DNA from: Leptolyngbya sp. FACHB-261
GTDB lineage: Bacteria; Cyanobacteriota; Cyanobacteriia; FACHB-261
DNA: 64,000 nucleotides
Direction: 5' to 3'
NCBI RefSeq assembly: GCF_014696065.1
Contig: NZ_JACJPL010000026.1
Location: forward strand, 558,001 to 622,000
A model generated the notes under the pieces. That model did no database searches, was not told where the DNA came from, and worked only from the letters and a program-made list of their open reading frames with translations. The translations under genes and the position numbers were made by a program. Positions 42,761 to 50,712 of the stretch are shown here, one piece after another (positions within the stretch are counted from its first letter, which is position 1; every line of letters starts with the position of its first letter).

Positions 42761-43909
42761 GTGTCAATTGACTATCGAGGAATTAAGAAGCTCGCGAACC
42801 AGTTTGCGATCCTTCAACGCGCTCAATTTAGTGGCAGATTAGATGTCGCTTCTGAAACGGAAAAGCAGCCATGGAGTTTCTACTGCTATTTGGGACGGAT
42901 TGTCTATGCGACAGGAGGTCCCCACGCGGTTAGACGTTGGCGCAGAAACCTAGCCTGCTATTGGTCTGAAGTAGAAATTACGGCCCTAGTGACTAAGGTC
43001 ACTGAAGCAGAGGTTTGGGATTATCAAGCCCTTTGTTTGCTGGCTGATAGTGACGCCAGCAAGCTGCCGCAGATCAAAGCCATGATCAAAAGTATCGTGG
43101 TTGAGGCAGTTCTGGATATCGCCCAAATGCCTAACATTACCTGCCGAATTGGTAGCCAAAAACCTTTAGACACTCAACTGGCACTCATTGGCATTGGCGA
43201 AGTCTTTAAGGAGATGCAGCAAAATTGGCAGCGCTGGCAGGGCGCTGGCCTAGGTCAATACTCGCCCAACTTAGCGCCAATTCTTAGGCAGCCCGAGCGC
43301 CTGAGATCGCGAATTCCTACTGCTCATTACCAGCTGCTCAAGACCCTGCTGAATGGCAAGCAAACTCTGCGCGATGTAGCCAAGCAGATGAAGCGGGAGG
43401 TCGCCATCATTGCCAAATTTCTAGCTCCCTACCTGCAAGACGGCATTATCGAACTGGTTGAGATTTCGGACCTGCCCGCGCCGGTTCGTCCGACTATACC
43501 GTCGGTACCTGCAACGCTTGCTGTAGCACCCCTGATTGCCTGCCTTGATGATAGCCCGAGCATCTGTCAGGAAATGGAGCAGATTTTAATGGGAGCTGGT
43601 TATCGATTTATCGCCATTCAAGACCCCCTGCGAGCTCTGACCACCCTACTCACGCGTAAGCCAGATCTGATTTTTCTAGACTTGGTGATGCCGGAAACTA
43701 ACGGCTATGAAATTTGCTCTAAACTGCGCAAGACTTCGCTCTTTCGCAACACGCCTATCGTCATCTTGACCGGCAACGACGGCATTATTGATCGAGTCCG
43801 AGCCAAAATTGTCGGCGCATCAGATTTTTTAGGAAAACCAGTCGAGTCTAAAACGGTGCTGGAAGCAACCCGAAAACATCTGGCTCAGGCTCAAACAATC
43901 TCAGCCTAA
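42761..43909 (+). CDS. PatA-like response regulator (PATAN domain plus REC)
   Basis: 382 residues, GTG start (42761). The first 160 residues are a PATAN domain, as in PatA and PixG/PilG: YRGIKKLANQFAILQRAQFS, GRLDVASETEKQPWSFYCYL and LGRIVYATGGPHAVRRWRRN. A middle helical region (YQLLKTLLNGKQTLRDVAKQ) is followed by a receiver domain near 262-378 with DDSPSI, phospho-Asp at about 307 in LIFLDLVMPETNGYEI, Thr in VILTGND, and Lys in LGKPVES. Such proteins act as output regulators for Pix/Pil phototaxis or pili systems, or in heterocyst patterning. Its partner kinase could be the CheA hybrid 7 kb away. Confidence 0.88.
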   Translation: MSIDYRGIKKLANQFAILQRAQFSGRLDVASETEKQPWSFYCYLGRIVYATGGPHAVRRWRRNLACYWSEVEITALVTKVTEAEVWDYQALCLLADSDASKLPQIKAMIKSIVVEAVLDIAQMPNITCRIGSQKPLDTQLALIGIGEVFKEMQQNWQRWQGAGLGQYSPNLAPILRQPERLRSRIPTAHYQLLKTLLNGKQTLRDVAKQMKREVAIIAKFLAPYLQDGIIELVEISDLPAPVRPTIPSVPATLAVAPLIACLDDSPSICQEMEQILMGAGYRFIAIQDPLRALTTLLTRKPDLIFLDLVMPETNGYEICSKLRKTSLFRNTPIVILTGNDGIIDRVRAKIVGASDFLGKPVESKTVLEATRKHLAQAQTISA

Positions 43910-44776
43910 AGCTGAGATCAGGGTTCGATGCAATCTAGAAGTATAAGCTGAGGCGGCAGTAGCTACACGCCTGCTTTAGCGCGCAGCGCTAAAGCACTTG
44001 GCTTTAACACGCTTTATAACCCCTCCTGCGCATACGTAGCCGATCACGTATTGGGTGCGTAAAAAGTCAGGCTTTGTATACTCACCTTTCTTGCCCTGAC
44101 AGCATTGTGCCAAGTTAGTAACATCCGGATTTATCATGTAAACTTTGTGTAAACTAGTTGCCAAACATCGGTTTCTACTTATAAAGATAATGTAAAGATA
44201 ACTTCTTATGGTCGACGGTACTAGTTTCCATCAGTCATAAGGGATAGGTGGATGTACTGAAAGGGATGCACAAGGTACTATGAGCGTTTGCTCGAAGGCA
44301 TCAAGGCGGAGGTTGTCCCCCGCCCTCTTGTTGCTACACCTCAAAGCTCTTCAGTCATGGTCGTAACTTCTCGGCTCTTATCAGGTGCAGCAAGCGGTCG
44401 GAGCTAAAGCAAGCAGGGCGCATCTGTTACGCATTATTGAGATTTGGTTAGGGTGAAATTTGGTCAGAGGATTGCATGGCAATACGTTTCTGTACGTACT
44501 GCAAGAGAGCTATCTCAAAAATTTCTTCAGGGTCTGTGCAATTCAGCAGAGCAGCAGATCCCTTCTGGCTCGCTTGATTTTCTTTGAGTCAGTTTGTTCG
44601 ACTTTCTAGCTAGATGCTAGATAGCTGAGTCTCGGCAAGTTGTTCTACTGATGTTAAATCGGTAATCCAATTTATCGTGCGTCAAGCGATCTCTAGTTTT
44701 CTTGACTTGGTTAATGACTTGAGTTCATTAGCCCGCACAGACATGCCTTAGAACGGTACTGGCAAGGAGAACCCAA
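43910..44776. other. Intergenic region, 867 bp
   Basis: Only the hairpin at 43973-43995 stands out. A 62-codon open frame on the minus strand (43976-44164) starts near a plausible ATG but its product has no recognisable feature and it overlaps the hairpin, so I do not call it. The stretch could hide an untranslated RNA, but no known family was recognised. Confidence 0.4.
43973..43995 (+). terminator. Hairpin after the PatA-like gene
   Basis: GCTTTAGCGC (43973-43982) and GCGCTAAAGC (43986-43995), a perfect 10-bp stem with a 3-base loop, 63 bp after the stop. There is no T-run after it; a terminator or RNA-stabilising structure. Confidence 0.5.
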
Positions 44777-45313
44777 ATGCAAACTTTCACCAGAATGGAC
44801 CAGGCTACTGTTGAGCACTGGCAACACATTGTCGTTGAAGGCAAACGGGTTCAAGAAACGACACCCGTTCGCATCAAACGAATGCTACGACAGCTCGAAG
44901 ATATTAATTACGGCTTTGCGGTTAATCAGTTGGAGCATTCCTTGCAAACTGCAACTCGAGCCGAACGAGCAGGCGCGAGCGAGGAGATGGTGCTGGCAGC
45001 GCTGTGTCACGACATTGGTAAGGCGATTTCTGTGCCCAACCACGCGGCAATTTCCGCCGAAATTCTAAGGCCTTATGTCTCCCAGGAGGTCTACTGGGTG
45101 ATCAAGAATCACCGCGATTTCCAAGGCCGCTTTTATTACCAATACTTAGGTCAAGACCCAGAAGCCTATCGCAAGCACGAAGGTCATCCAGCCTTTGACT
45201 TGGCCATGCAATTCGCGGGTGAATGGGACCAAAGGGCCTTTGATCCTGAATACGACACCTTCTCTCTAGAACACTTTGAACCGCTGATCGACCATTTCTT
45301 TGGCTGTTCTTAG
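44777..45313 (+). CDS. HD-domain protein (PhnZ/MIOX-like layout)
   Basis: 178 residues, ATG 44777 after AAGGAG. The HD core is QLEHSLQTATRAERAGASEE, ALCHDIGKAISVPNHAAISA and VIKNHRDFQGRFYYQYLG, with the H...HD...H...D set of metal ligands. The tail AMQFAGEWDQRAFDPEYDTF-S has the aromatic and acidic residues that follow the HD fold in PhnZ and related diiron oxygenases. This could be a phosphohydrolase or an oxidative phosphonate/inositol-type enzyme; no phosphonate genes are near, so the substrate is open. It stands between the PatA-like and the chemosensory genes but is probably unrelated. Confidence 0.82.
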   Translation: MQTFTRMDQATVEHWQHIVVEGKRVQETTPVRIKRMLRQLEDINYGFAVNQLEHSLQTATRAERAGASEEMVLAALCHDIGKAISVPNHAAISAEILRPYVSQEVYWVIKNHRDFQGRFYYQYLGQDPEAYRKHEGHPAFDLAMQFAGEWDQRAFDPEYDTFSLEHFEPLIDHFFGCS

Positions 45314-45431
45314 CCTTGTTACTTAAAGTTTCATGATGTCGACGGGCGGCAGCCTGAAGCCCCATCCGGCTGCCGTTCCACTGTACTGATATTGCTGGCA
45401 TTTACCTTGATGGGTCAGGAGCCTACCAACG

Positions 45432-46316
45432 TTGGATCTATCCGAACTTTTAAACCCTGGGCTTTTTGCGCTGTTGCTGCTAGGAACTATCGTCGGTATA
45501 CTCTCGGCGCTACTTGGTATCGGGGGGGGGCTTCTGATGGTGCCAGCCCTCACCGTATGGGGAGCTTCGCCCTTACAAGCTGTCGCAACCAGTTTGGTTG
45601 GTGTAGTGCTTGGATCCGCCTCAGGTAGCCTTCAGAACTGGCGGCGAGCGCAATTGAACTTAGAGCGGGTTGTACTACTGGCACCGCCTGCCATGCTGAC
45701 AACAGAGCTAGGAGTTTGGCTGGCTAACACCCTACCCGCAGGAGTGTTGCTACTGAGTTTTGCTGCCTTGCAAGTTCTGACAATCTTCCTCATGGACTTT
45801 AAGCAGCGGCTCCAAAAGCTGCCGAAAATTAGTGATCCGCTGACCTTAACGACAACGCCTGTAGTCTCAAATCAGAGTTTTCAAAGCTCGGTTGCCTCTG
45901 GCGGCGTGGGCTTAATGCAAGCGGTCAGTTCTGACCCTGAAATGGCTGAGACCCAGATTTATCAGAGTCAAGGAATTGGTTTGTTGGCAGGAGTCCTATC
46001 AGGTCTGTTTGGGGTCGGTGGCGGTGTTGTCATGGTGCCTTTGCAGATGTTGTTTCTGGGGGAAGGGATTAAAGACGCGGTGCGAACCAGCTTGGGGGCA
46101 GTCACGCTGATTTCGCTTTGGGCGGTAGGACGGCACGCGGCGGCAGGCAGCGTCTTATGGTTGCCGGGTCTCTACCTAGGCCTGGGCAGCTTGTGCGGGG
46201 CACAACTGGGCGCACGGCTTCTACCCAAATTACCGGATGCAGTGGTTGGTTGGCTGTTCCGCGGCTTGCTGCTACTCTTGGCAACTTATATGACCCTTAA
46301 AGCATTATCAGGCTGA
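45432..46316 (+). CDS. TauE/SafE-family sulfite/anion exporter (TSUP)
   Basis: 294 residues with a TTG start (45432) preceded by GGAG 10 bases earlier; MDLSELLNPGLFALLLLGTI is the first helix. Two repeats of the family motif are visible: LLGIGGGLLMVPALTVWGA with AVATSLVGVVLGSASG, and LSGLFGVGGGVVMVPLQMLF with RTSLGAVTLISLW. About eight TM helices in two halves, joined by a soluble stretch (residues about 115-170). TSUP carriers export sulfite, sulfoacetate or organosulfonates, or take up anions. The substrate is unknown. Confidence 0.85.
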   Translation: MDLSELLNPGLFALLLLGTIVGILSALLGIGGGLLMVPALTVWGASPLQAVATSLVGVVLGSASGSLQNWRRAQLNLERVVLLAPPAMLTTELGVWLANTLPAGVLLLSFAALQVLTIFLMDFKQRLQKLPKISDPLTLTTTPVVSNQSFQSSVASGGVGLMQAVSSDPEMAETQIYQSQGIGLLAGVLSGLFGVGGGVVMVPLQMLFLGEGIKDAVRTSLGAVTLISLWAVGRHAAAGSVLWLPGLYLGLGSLCGAQLGARLLPKLPDAVVGWLFRGLLLLLATYMTLKALSG

Positions 46317-47035
46317 GGGCTTTCGCCGTGAGTAGAATTCGCCAAGGTTTACAAACTCTAAATTAAAAATGCTTATCCTGTCCGAATTTGAATGAATTGC
46401 CCTTCCCTCTAAAGGTCTACTGGGCCGATTCAAAAGTCATTTCAAGTTCTGCTCGCAACCGATCGATGTAGGCTTCGCTATCTTGAAGTTAGACAAAAAT
46501 TTGAGTAATCGTCCGGATATTGCTACCCAGTTTGAAAAAAGACATTAGGGTGATGAACTCACTGTGCAGATAAGCAAAGGGAACTTCTCTGAAGGATAAG
46601 AGTATGAGATGCGTGAAAATTGAGTATGGAAAACTAACCATGCTTGCTTTCAAGATTTCGCTCCCTTAAACTGAATGGCACATGGCGTGACTTCACTCGG
46701 GTGCAGTTGAGGTGCAGAGTATCGGTCATATTCAGGGCATATTCAGGGTAGCCAGAGGCATTGTTCTGCAAGGGGTGATAGGAGAACCTGTCACTACAAG
46801 GACAGCTGAAAAGCCTGCTTAGGCACTGCGCTAGTTCGCCCTGATTTCTTTGATTTGAGCCTTCTCTAGTTCAAGTTGAGCTAGGAGAGTTTTAGTCAGC
46901 CCAGTATCTACCGTTGCAGTCGTTGGCCTTAACCGGTCAGGTTTTCTACCCCCTCAACCGTGTAGCTTCACGGTCTGAGAAAGATCAGCACAGTTACATC
47001 GGTAGCTGTCGCAACTCGCTCGCTTGGAGAAGTGT
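46317..47035. other. Intergenic region upstream of the chemosensory genes, 719 bp
   Basis: AT/GC-mixed spacer, in which I see no gene, repeat or riboswitch. It must contain the promoter for cheY-cheW-mcp-cheA-cheW. A Shine-Dalgarno GGAG (47026-47029) precedes the cheY ATG by 6 bases. Confidence 0.4.
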
Positions 47036-47404
47036 ATGGGAACGGTTTTAGTTGTTGAAGATACCTTGACAGAGATGGAGATTTTGTCTCGATGCCTTCA
47101 ACGAGGTGGATTGAGCACGATTGCCGCTGCCAGTGGTGAAGAAGCTTTGGAGAAAATCAGTCGGCAAAAACCAGATGTCATTGTTCTTGACGTTGTGCTG
47201 CCTGGACAAAGCGGGTTTGAACTCTGCCGTGAACTTAAGGCTAATGCCAACACTAGCAAGATTCCCATTGTGATGTGCTCTAGCAAGGGCGGCGAGATGG
47301 ATAAATTTTGGGGCATGAAGCAGGGCGCTTCCGCCTATCTACCCAAGCCAGTTGACCAAGACGAGTTACTGCGTACTGTCAAGCTATTGCTCAAAAGTTT
47401 GTAA
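47036..47404 (+). CDS. CheY-like single-domain response regulator
   Basis: 122 residues from ATG 47036; GGAG lies six bases upstream, so an in-frame TTG at 47024 is not used. A lone receiver: VVEDTLTEMEIL (acidic pocket), phospho-Asp at about 52 in VIVLDVVLPGQSGFE, Ser/Thr in IVMCSSKGG and Lys in YLPKPVDQDEL. No output domain. First gene of the operon cheY-cheW-MCP-CheA-CheW, matching pixH/pilH. It would be the phosphate acceptor from the CheA hybrid and act on the pilus or motor. Confidence 0.92.
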   Translation: MGTVLVVEDTLTEMEILSRCLQRGGLSTIAAASGEEALEKISRQKPDVIVLDVVLPGQSGFELCRELKANANTSKIPIVMCSSKGGEMDKFWGMKQGASAYLPKPVDQDELLRTVKLLLKSL

Positions 47405-47410
47405 GCCTAG

Positions 47411-47989
47411 ATGACTTTTCCTGAGCCTTTTGAGCCAGCTCCATCGAGTCTGGTACTGGCTAAGACGGCCAATCTTGCGATCACCAAACAATCTCAAGGC
47501 CGAACTTCGCCTCAGACGGCGGAGACCACTCAGCAGTTTTTGCGTCTGCATCTTCTACCAGAAACTCTACTGGCTCTGCCGGTTAAGCAGATTACAGAAG
47601 TTTTGAAGGTGGCCCTCACTGAGATCGTGCCGATTCCTCGCATGCCTGAGTATGTGATGGGTGTCCACAATTGGCGTGGGGAGGTGCTCTGGATCATTGA
47701 TTTGGGTTGTCTTCTGGGGCTTCAGCCCTTATTTCAGCAACCTGTCAGTCAGCTGATTCGGACTACCGTTGTTATCCATAGCCAAGGGAAAACTTTGGGA
47801 GTGTCTGTACAACAAGTAGAGGGGATGGAATGGTGGGATTCCAACCTGATCCAGCCCTCTTCTAGGGTGACAAGTACTCCGAAATTACAGCAATTTTTAC
47901 AAGGATACTTACTCAAGCCTAGTGGGGAAATGCTGGCGGTTCTCGATGGGAACCTGATTATGGCCGGCCTACCCAAGCCAGAAGTTTGA
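47411..47989 (+). CDS. CheW-like coupling protein
   Basis: 192 residues. The CheW domain occupies about residues 40-185 (LHLLPETLLALPVKQITEVL, PRMPEYVMGVHNWRGEVLWI, DLGCLLGLQPLF, VSVQQVEGMEW). The first 40 residues are an unstructured leader (MTFPEPFEPAPSSLVLAKTA). It joins CheA to the receptor. Six bp after cheY and 164 bp before the MCP gene, in the position of pixI/pilI. Confidence 0.88.
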   Translation: MTFPEPFEPAPSSLVLAKTANLAITKQSQGRTSPQTAETTQQFLRLHLLPETLLALPVKQITEVLKVALTEIVPIPRMPEYVMGVHNWRGEVLWIIDLGCLLGLQPLFQQPVSQLIRTTVVIHSQGKTLGVSVQQVEGMEWWDSNLIQPSSRVTSTPKLQQFLQGYLLKPSGEMLAVLDGNLIMAGLPKPEV

Positions 47990-48153
47990 TCGATTTTGGC
48001 TGATTGATTTTGGCTTGATATTGCTCGATGTTGATTCGCCTCGAACAAGGTCTATCTCCAATTTTATTCAGGACCTCAACTAGAAGCTGTCAATAGAAAC
48101 CCATCATCAATCGGTTACTGCCCTGCCCCCCAACTACATTCTCCCTTCTCCCC

Positions 48154-50619
48154 ATGCCTCAGCCCCCCTCTTCTCAAGACGGTAAGCCCTTACCCCAAAG
48201 TGAACTGAATGGTTCTTACGGGCGCACAAGTGCTAAGCAGCATTTCGGGGCCAACCGAGTCAGCACGGCATCGCCAGCAAACTTGAGGCCTGGAGCCGTG
48301 GGTAGTCATAGACAAAATAGTGACCTAAGCTCGGTCCCATCGCCCGACCTTCTTCAGACAGAAGGCCCAGGTCGCTGGCCAACGCAGCAAACAGCGGAGA
48401 AACCACTGCGGCCCTGGCAACGCCTGAGTTTGAAAACCAAGGCAACAGCTTTAGCCATTGCCTTGGGAACTTTACCCGTGCTGGCCATTGGCGCGACGGC
48501 TTACTACTTCACAAGTAACAGCGTGACGCAGAATGCTATCGATAAACAGCAGGCGCACACAATTTACTTGGCAAATCAGCTCGACCGCTTTGCCTTGGAG
48601 CGATACAGCGATATTCAAACTCTGTCTCAACTAAGCATTCTGACCGATCCTCGTCTGCGAGCAACTGCTACCCCGCGCGAAAAGGAGGCAGTGCTCAACC
48701 AATACCTCAAAGCCAAGCAGGGCTATGACAGTATTGCTGTGACTGATTTGTCAGGTCGACTGATTTTGCAGTCGGAAGGGGAAACAATTGCTGATTACAG
48801 CAAGATCGATTACTTCCAAGAAGTTATTCGAAGCAACCGCCCGGTGATCACACCACCCCGACTTTCGCAAGCGTCTTTTACCTACTCTATTTTTGCTGCT
48901 GCCCCGATTATCGATACAGCAACCGGCAAAACGATTGGCATGATTCGTTCACGGACGCCTGCTAAATATCTCAATGATATTATTCAAGCTGATGCCCAGC
49001 AGTTAACTGACAGCATTAAAGACTACGGCACTGAAAGTAACTTCGCAGTAGGTGATTTAGGCAAACTCTTTGTGGCTCCAAAGCCCGATTATATTGATAA
49101 GCCAGTTCAAGAAGTTTTTGCCACTGCTGCTGCCAACTTCAAACCAGGCACTAGCATCGTTAGCCAAGTCGACACCAACCGTCTGGATCGGCAGCAATAT
49201 CTTGTTTCCTATATTCCTGCTGGTCGGCTTGAGACTTTACCCAAGCTCAATTGGGGTGCTTTGGTTGCTCAGCCCAGTGCAGAGGTCTTCGCGGCCCGCC
49301 AAGGCTTACTGCTAACCTTTGCCATTGGCACCGGTGCAACTGCCTTCTTAGTCGGTGTGCTAGCCATTTATCTGGCAAACCGAGCCACTCGCCCAATTTT
49401 GGCTGCCACTGATGCGGTAGAAAAATTAGGCCAAGGCGAGCTAGATACTCGAATCATCGTATCTGGACGGGACGAGCTAGCGGTGTTGGGTTCTAACATC
49501 AACCAGATGGCTCAGCAACTTCAGGTTCTGCTAGACGAGCAAGAGGAAGCCACTCAGCAACAATTGGCTGCTCAGGCTGAGATTGCCCAACAGCAATCGG
49601 AGAACGCTGAGCAACAGAAGCAAGCCAAAGAAGCTCTGCAAAGGCGAGCTTTAGAACTTTTGCTAGAGGTGGATCCGGTTAGTAAGGGAGATTTGACCAT
49701 CCGCGCCACGGTGGACGAAACCGAAGTTGGCACAATTGCTGACTCCTATAACGCTACCATCGGCAGCTTGCGCAAAATTGTGGCGCAGGTGCAGCAAGCC
49801 GCTCGACAGGTTGTGCAAACCACCAGTACCAGTGAAGTGGCGGTGCGAGAGCTATCAGAAGAAGCATTAAAGCAGACGGAGAACATCGAAGCCGCGCTCG
49901 ACAAAATTGAAGATCTATCAACGTCAGTCCAAGCGGTTGCAGCCAATGCCCAACAGGCGGAAGTAGCTGTGCAGCAAGCTAGACAAACCGTTGAAGATGG
50001 CGATATTGCCATGAACCGCACAGTGGACGGGATTGTGGCGATTCGTGAAACGGTGGCAGAAACTTCTAGTAAGGTGAAACGCCTGGGTGAGTCTTCCCAG
50101 AAAATTTCCAAAGTTGTGAATCTGATTAGCACCTTTGCCGCTCAAACTAACTTGCTGGCACTCAATGCCTCGATTGAGGCTGCCCGCGCCGGGGAGGAGG
50201 GCCGAGGCTTTGCAGTTGTTGCTGATGAAGTGCGAACCCTGGCTCAACAATCGGCTGAAGCAACGGCTGAAATCCAACAGCTAGTTGAAGATATTCAGAC
50301 AGAGACCAGCGAGGTGGTTTCGGCAATGGAGGCTGGCACCGAACAGGTGGTGAATGGCACTCGCCTAGTTGAAGAAACCCGTCAAAACTTGAACAAAATC
50401 TCAGCGGCCAGCTTGCAAATTAGTTCACTGGTAGAAGCGATTGCCCAGGCTGCTATTGCCCAAACGGAGACCTCTCAATCGGTCACCCAAACTATGCAGG
50501 ATGTGGCCATGATTGCTAGTAGAACTGCAACTGGATCTAGACAAGCTTCGGATGCCTTCAAGCAATTGCTGGCTGTGGCCCGAGCCCTTCAAGCCAGTGC
50601 TGCTCAGTTCAAGATTTAG
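48154..50619 (+). CDS. Methyl-accepting chemotaxis protein with periplasmic Cache-like domain
   Basis: 821 residues. A disordered cytoplasmic N-terminus of about 95 residues precedes TM1 ([20 protein letters not shown]), then a periplasmic region of about 255 residues with Cache features ([59 protein letters not shown]). TM2 is [20 protein letters not shown], followed by HAMP, a coiled coil and the signalling hairpin ([20 protein letters not shown], then [18 protein letters not shown]). No GAF or phytochrome domain, so unlike PixJ it should sense a small molecule or envelope state. Position in the operon is that of pixJ/pilJ. Confidence 0.9.
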   Translation: MPQPPSSQDGKPLPQSELNGSYGRTSAKQHFGANRVSTASPANLRPGAVGSHRQNSDLSSVPSPDLLQTEGPGRWPTQQTAEKPLRPWQRLSLKTKATALAIALGTLPVLAIGATAYYFTSNSVTQNAIDKQQAHTIYLANQLDRFALERYSDIQTLSQLSILTDPRLRATATPREKEAVLNQYLKAKQGYDSIAVTDLSGRLILQSEGETIADYSKIDYFQEVIRSNRPVITPPRLSQASFTYSIFAAAPIIDTATGKTIGMIRSRTPAKYLNDIIQADAQQLTDSIKDYGTESNFAVGDLGKLFVAPKPDYIDKPVQEVFATAAANFKPGTSIVSQVDTNRLDRQQYLVSYIPAGRLETLPKLNWGALVAQPSAEVFAARQGLLLTFAIGTGATAFLVGVLAIYLANRATRPILAATDAVEKLGQGELDTRIIVSGRDELAVLGSNINQMAQQLQVLLDEQEEATQQQLAAQAEIAQQQSENAEQQKQAKEALQRRALELLLEVDPVSKGDLTIRATVDETEVGTIADSYNATIGSLRKIVAQVQQAARQVVQTTSTSEVAVRELSEEALKQTENIEAALDKIEDLSTSVQAVAANAQQAEVAVQQARQTVEDGDIAMNRTVDGIVAIRETVAETSSKVKRLGESSQKISKVVNLISTFAAQTNLLALNASIEAARAGEEGRGFAVVADEVRTLAQQSAEATAEIQQLVEDIQTETSEVVSAMEAGTEQVVNGTRLVEETRQNLNKISAASLQISSLVEAIAQAAIAQTETSQSVTQTMQDVAMIASRTATGSRQASDAFKQLLAVARALQASAAQFKI

Positions 50620-50712
50620 GTTGCGTCAAGGGTCTTAGCAGAGAGCCTTCAGACTGGGTGGTCTTACCCCTTTCGTCCTCCCAATCTGAAGGCGTGGTAT
50701 AGGAGCACCGGC

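Noticed and set aside
43976-44164. 62-codon minus-strand frame after the PatA-like gene
   Set aside because: It overlaps a perfect hairpin, has no recognisable feature and no clear ribosome site.
44200-44480. Possible structured RNA between the PatA-like and HD genes
   Set aside because: No match to tmRNA, 6S or RNase P signatures could be recognised by eye.
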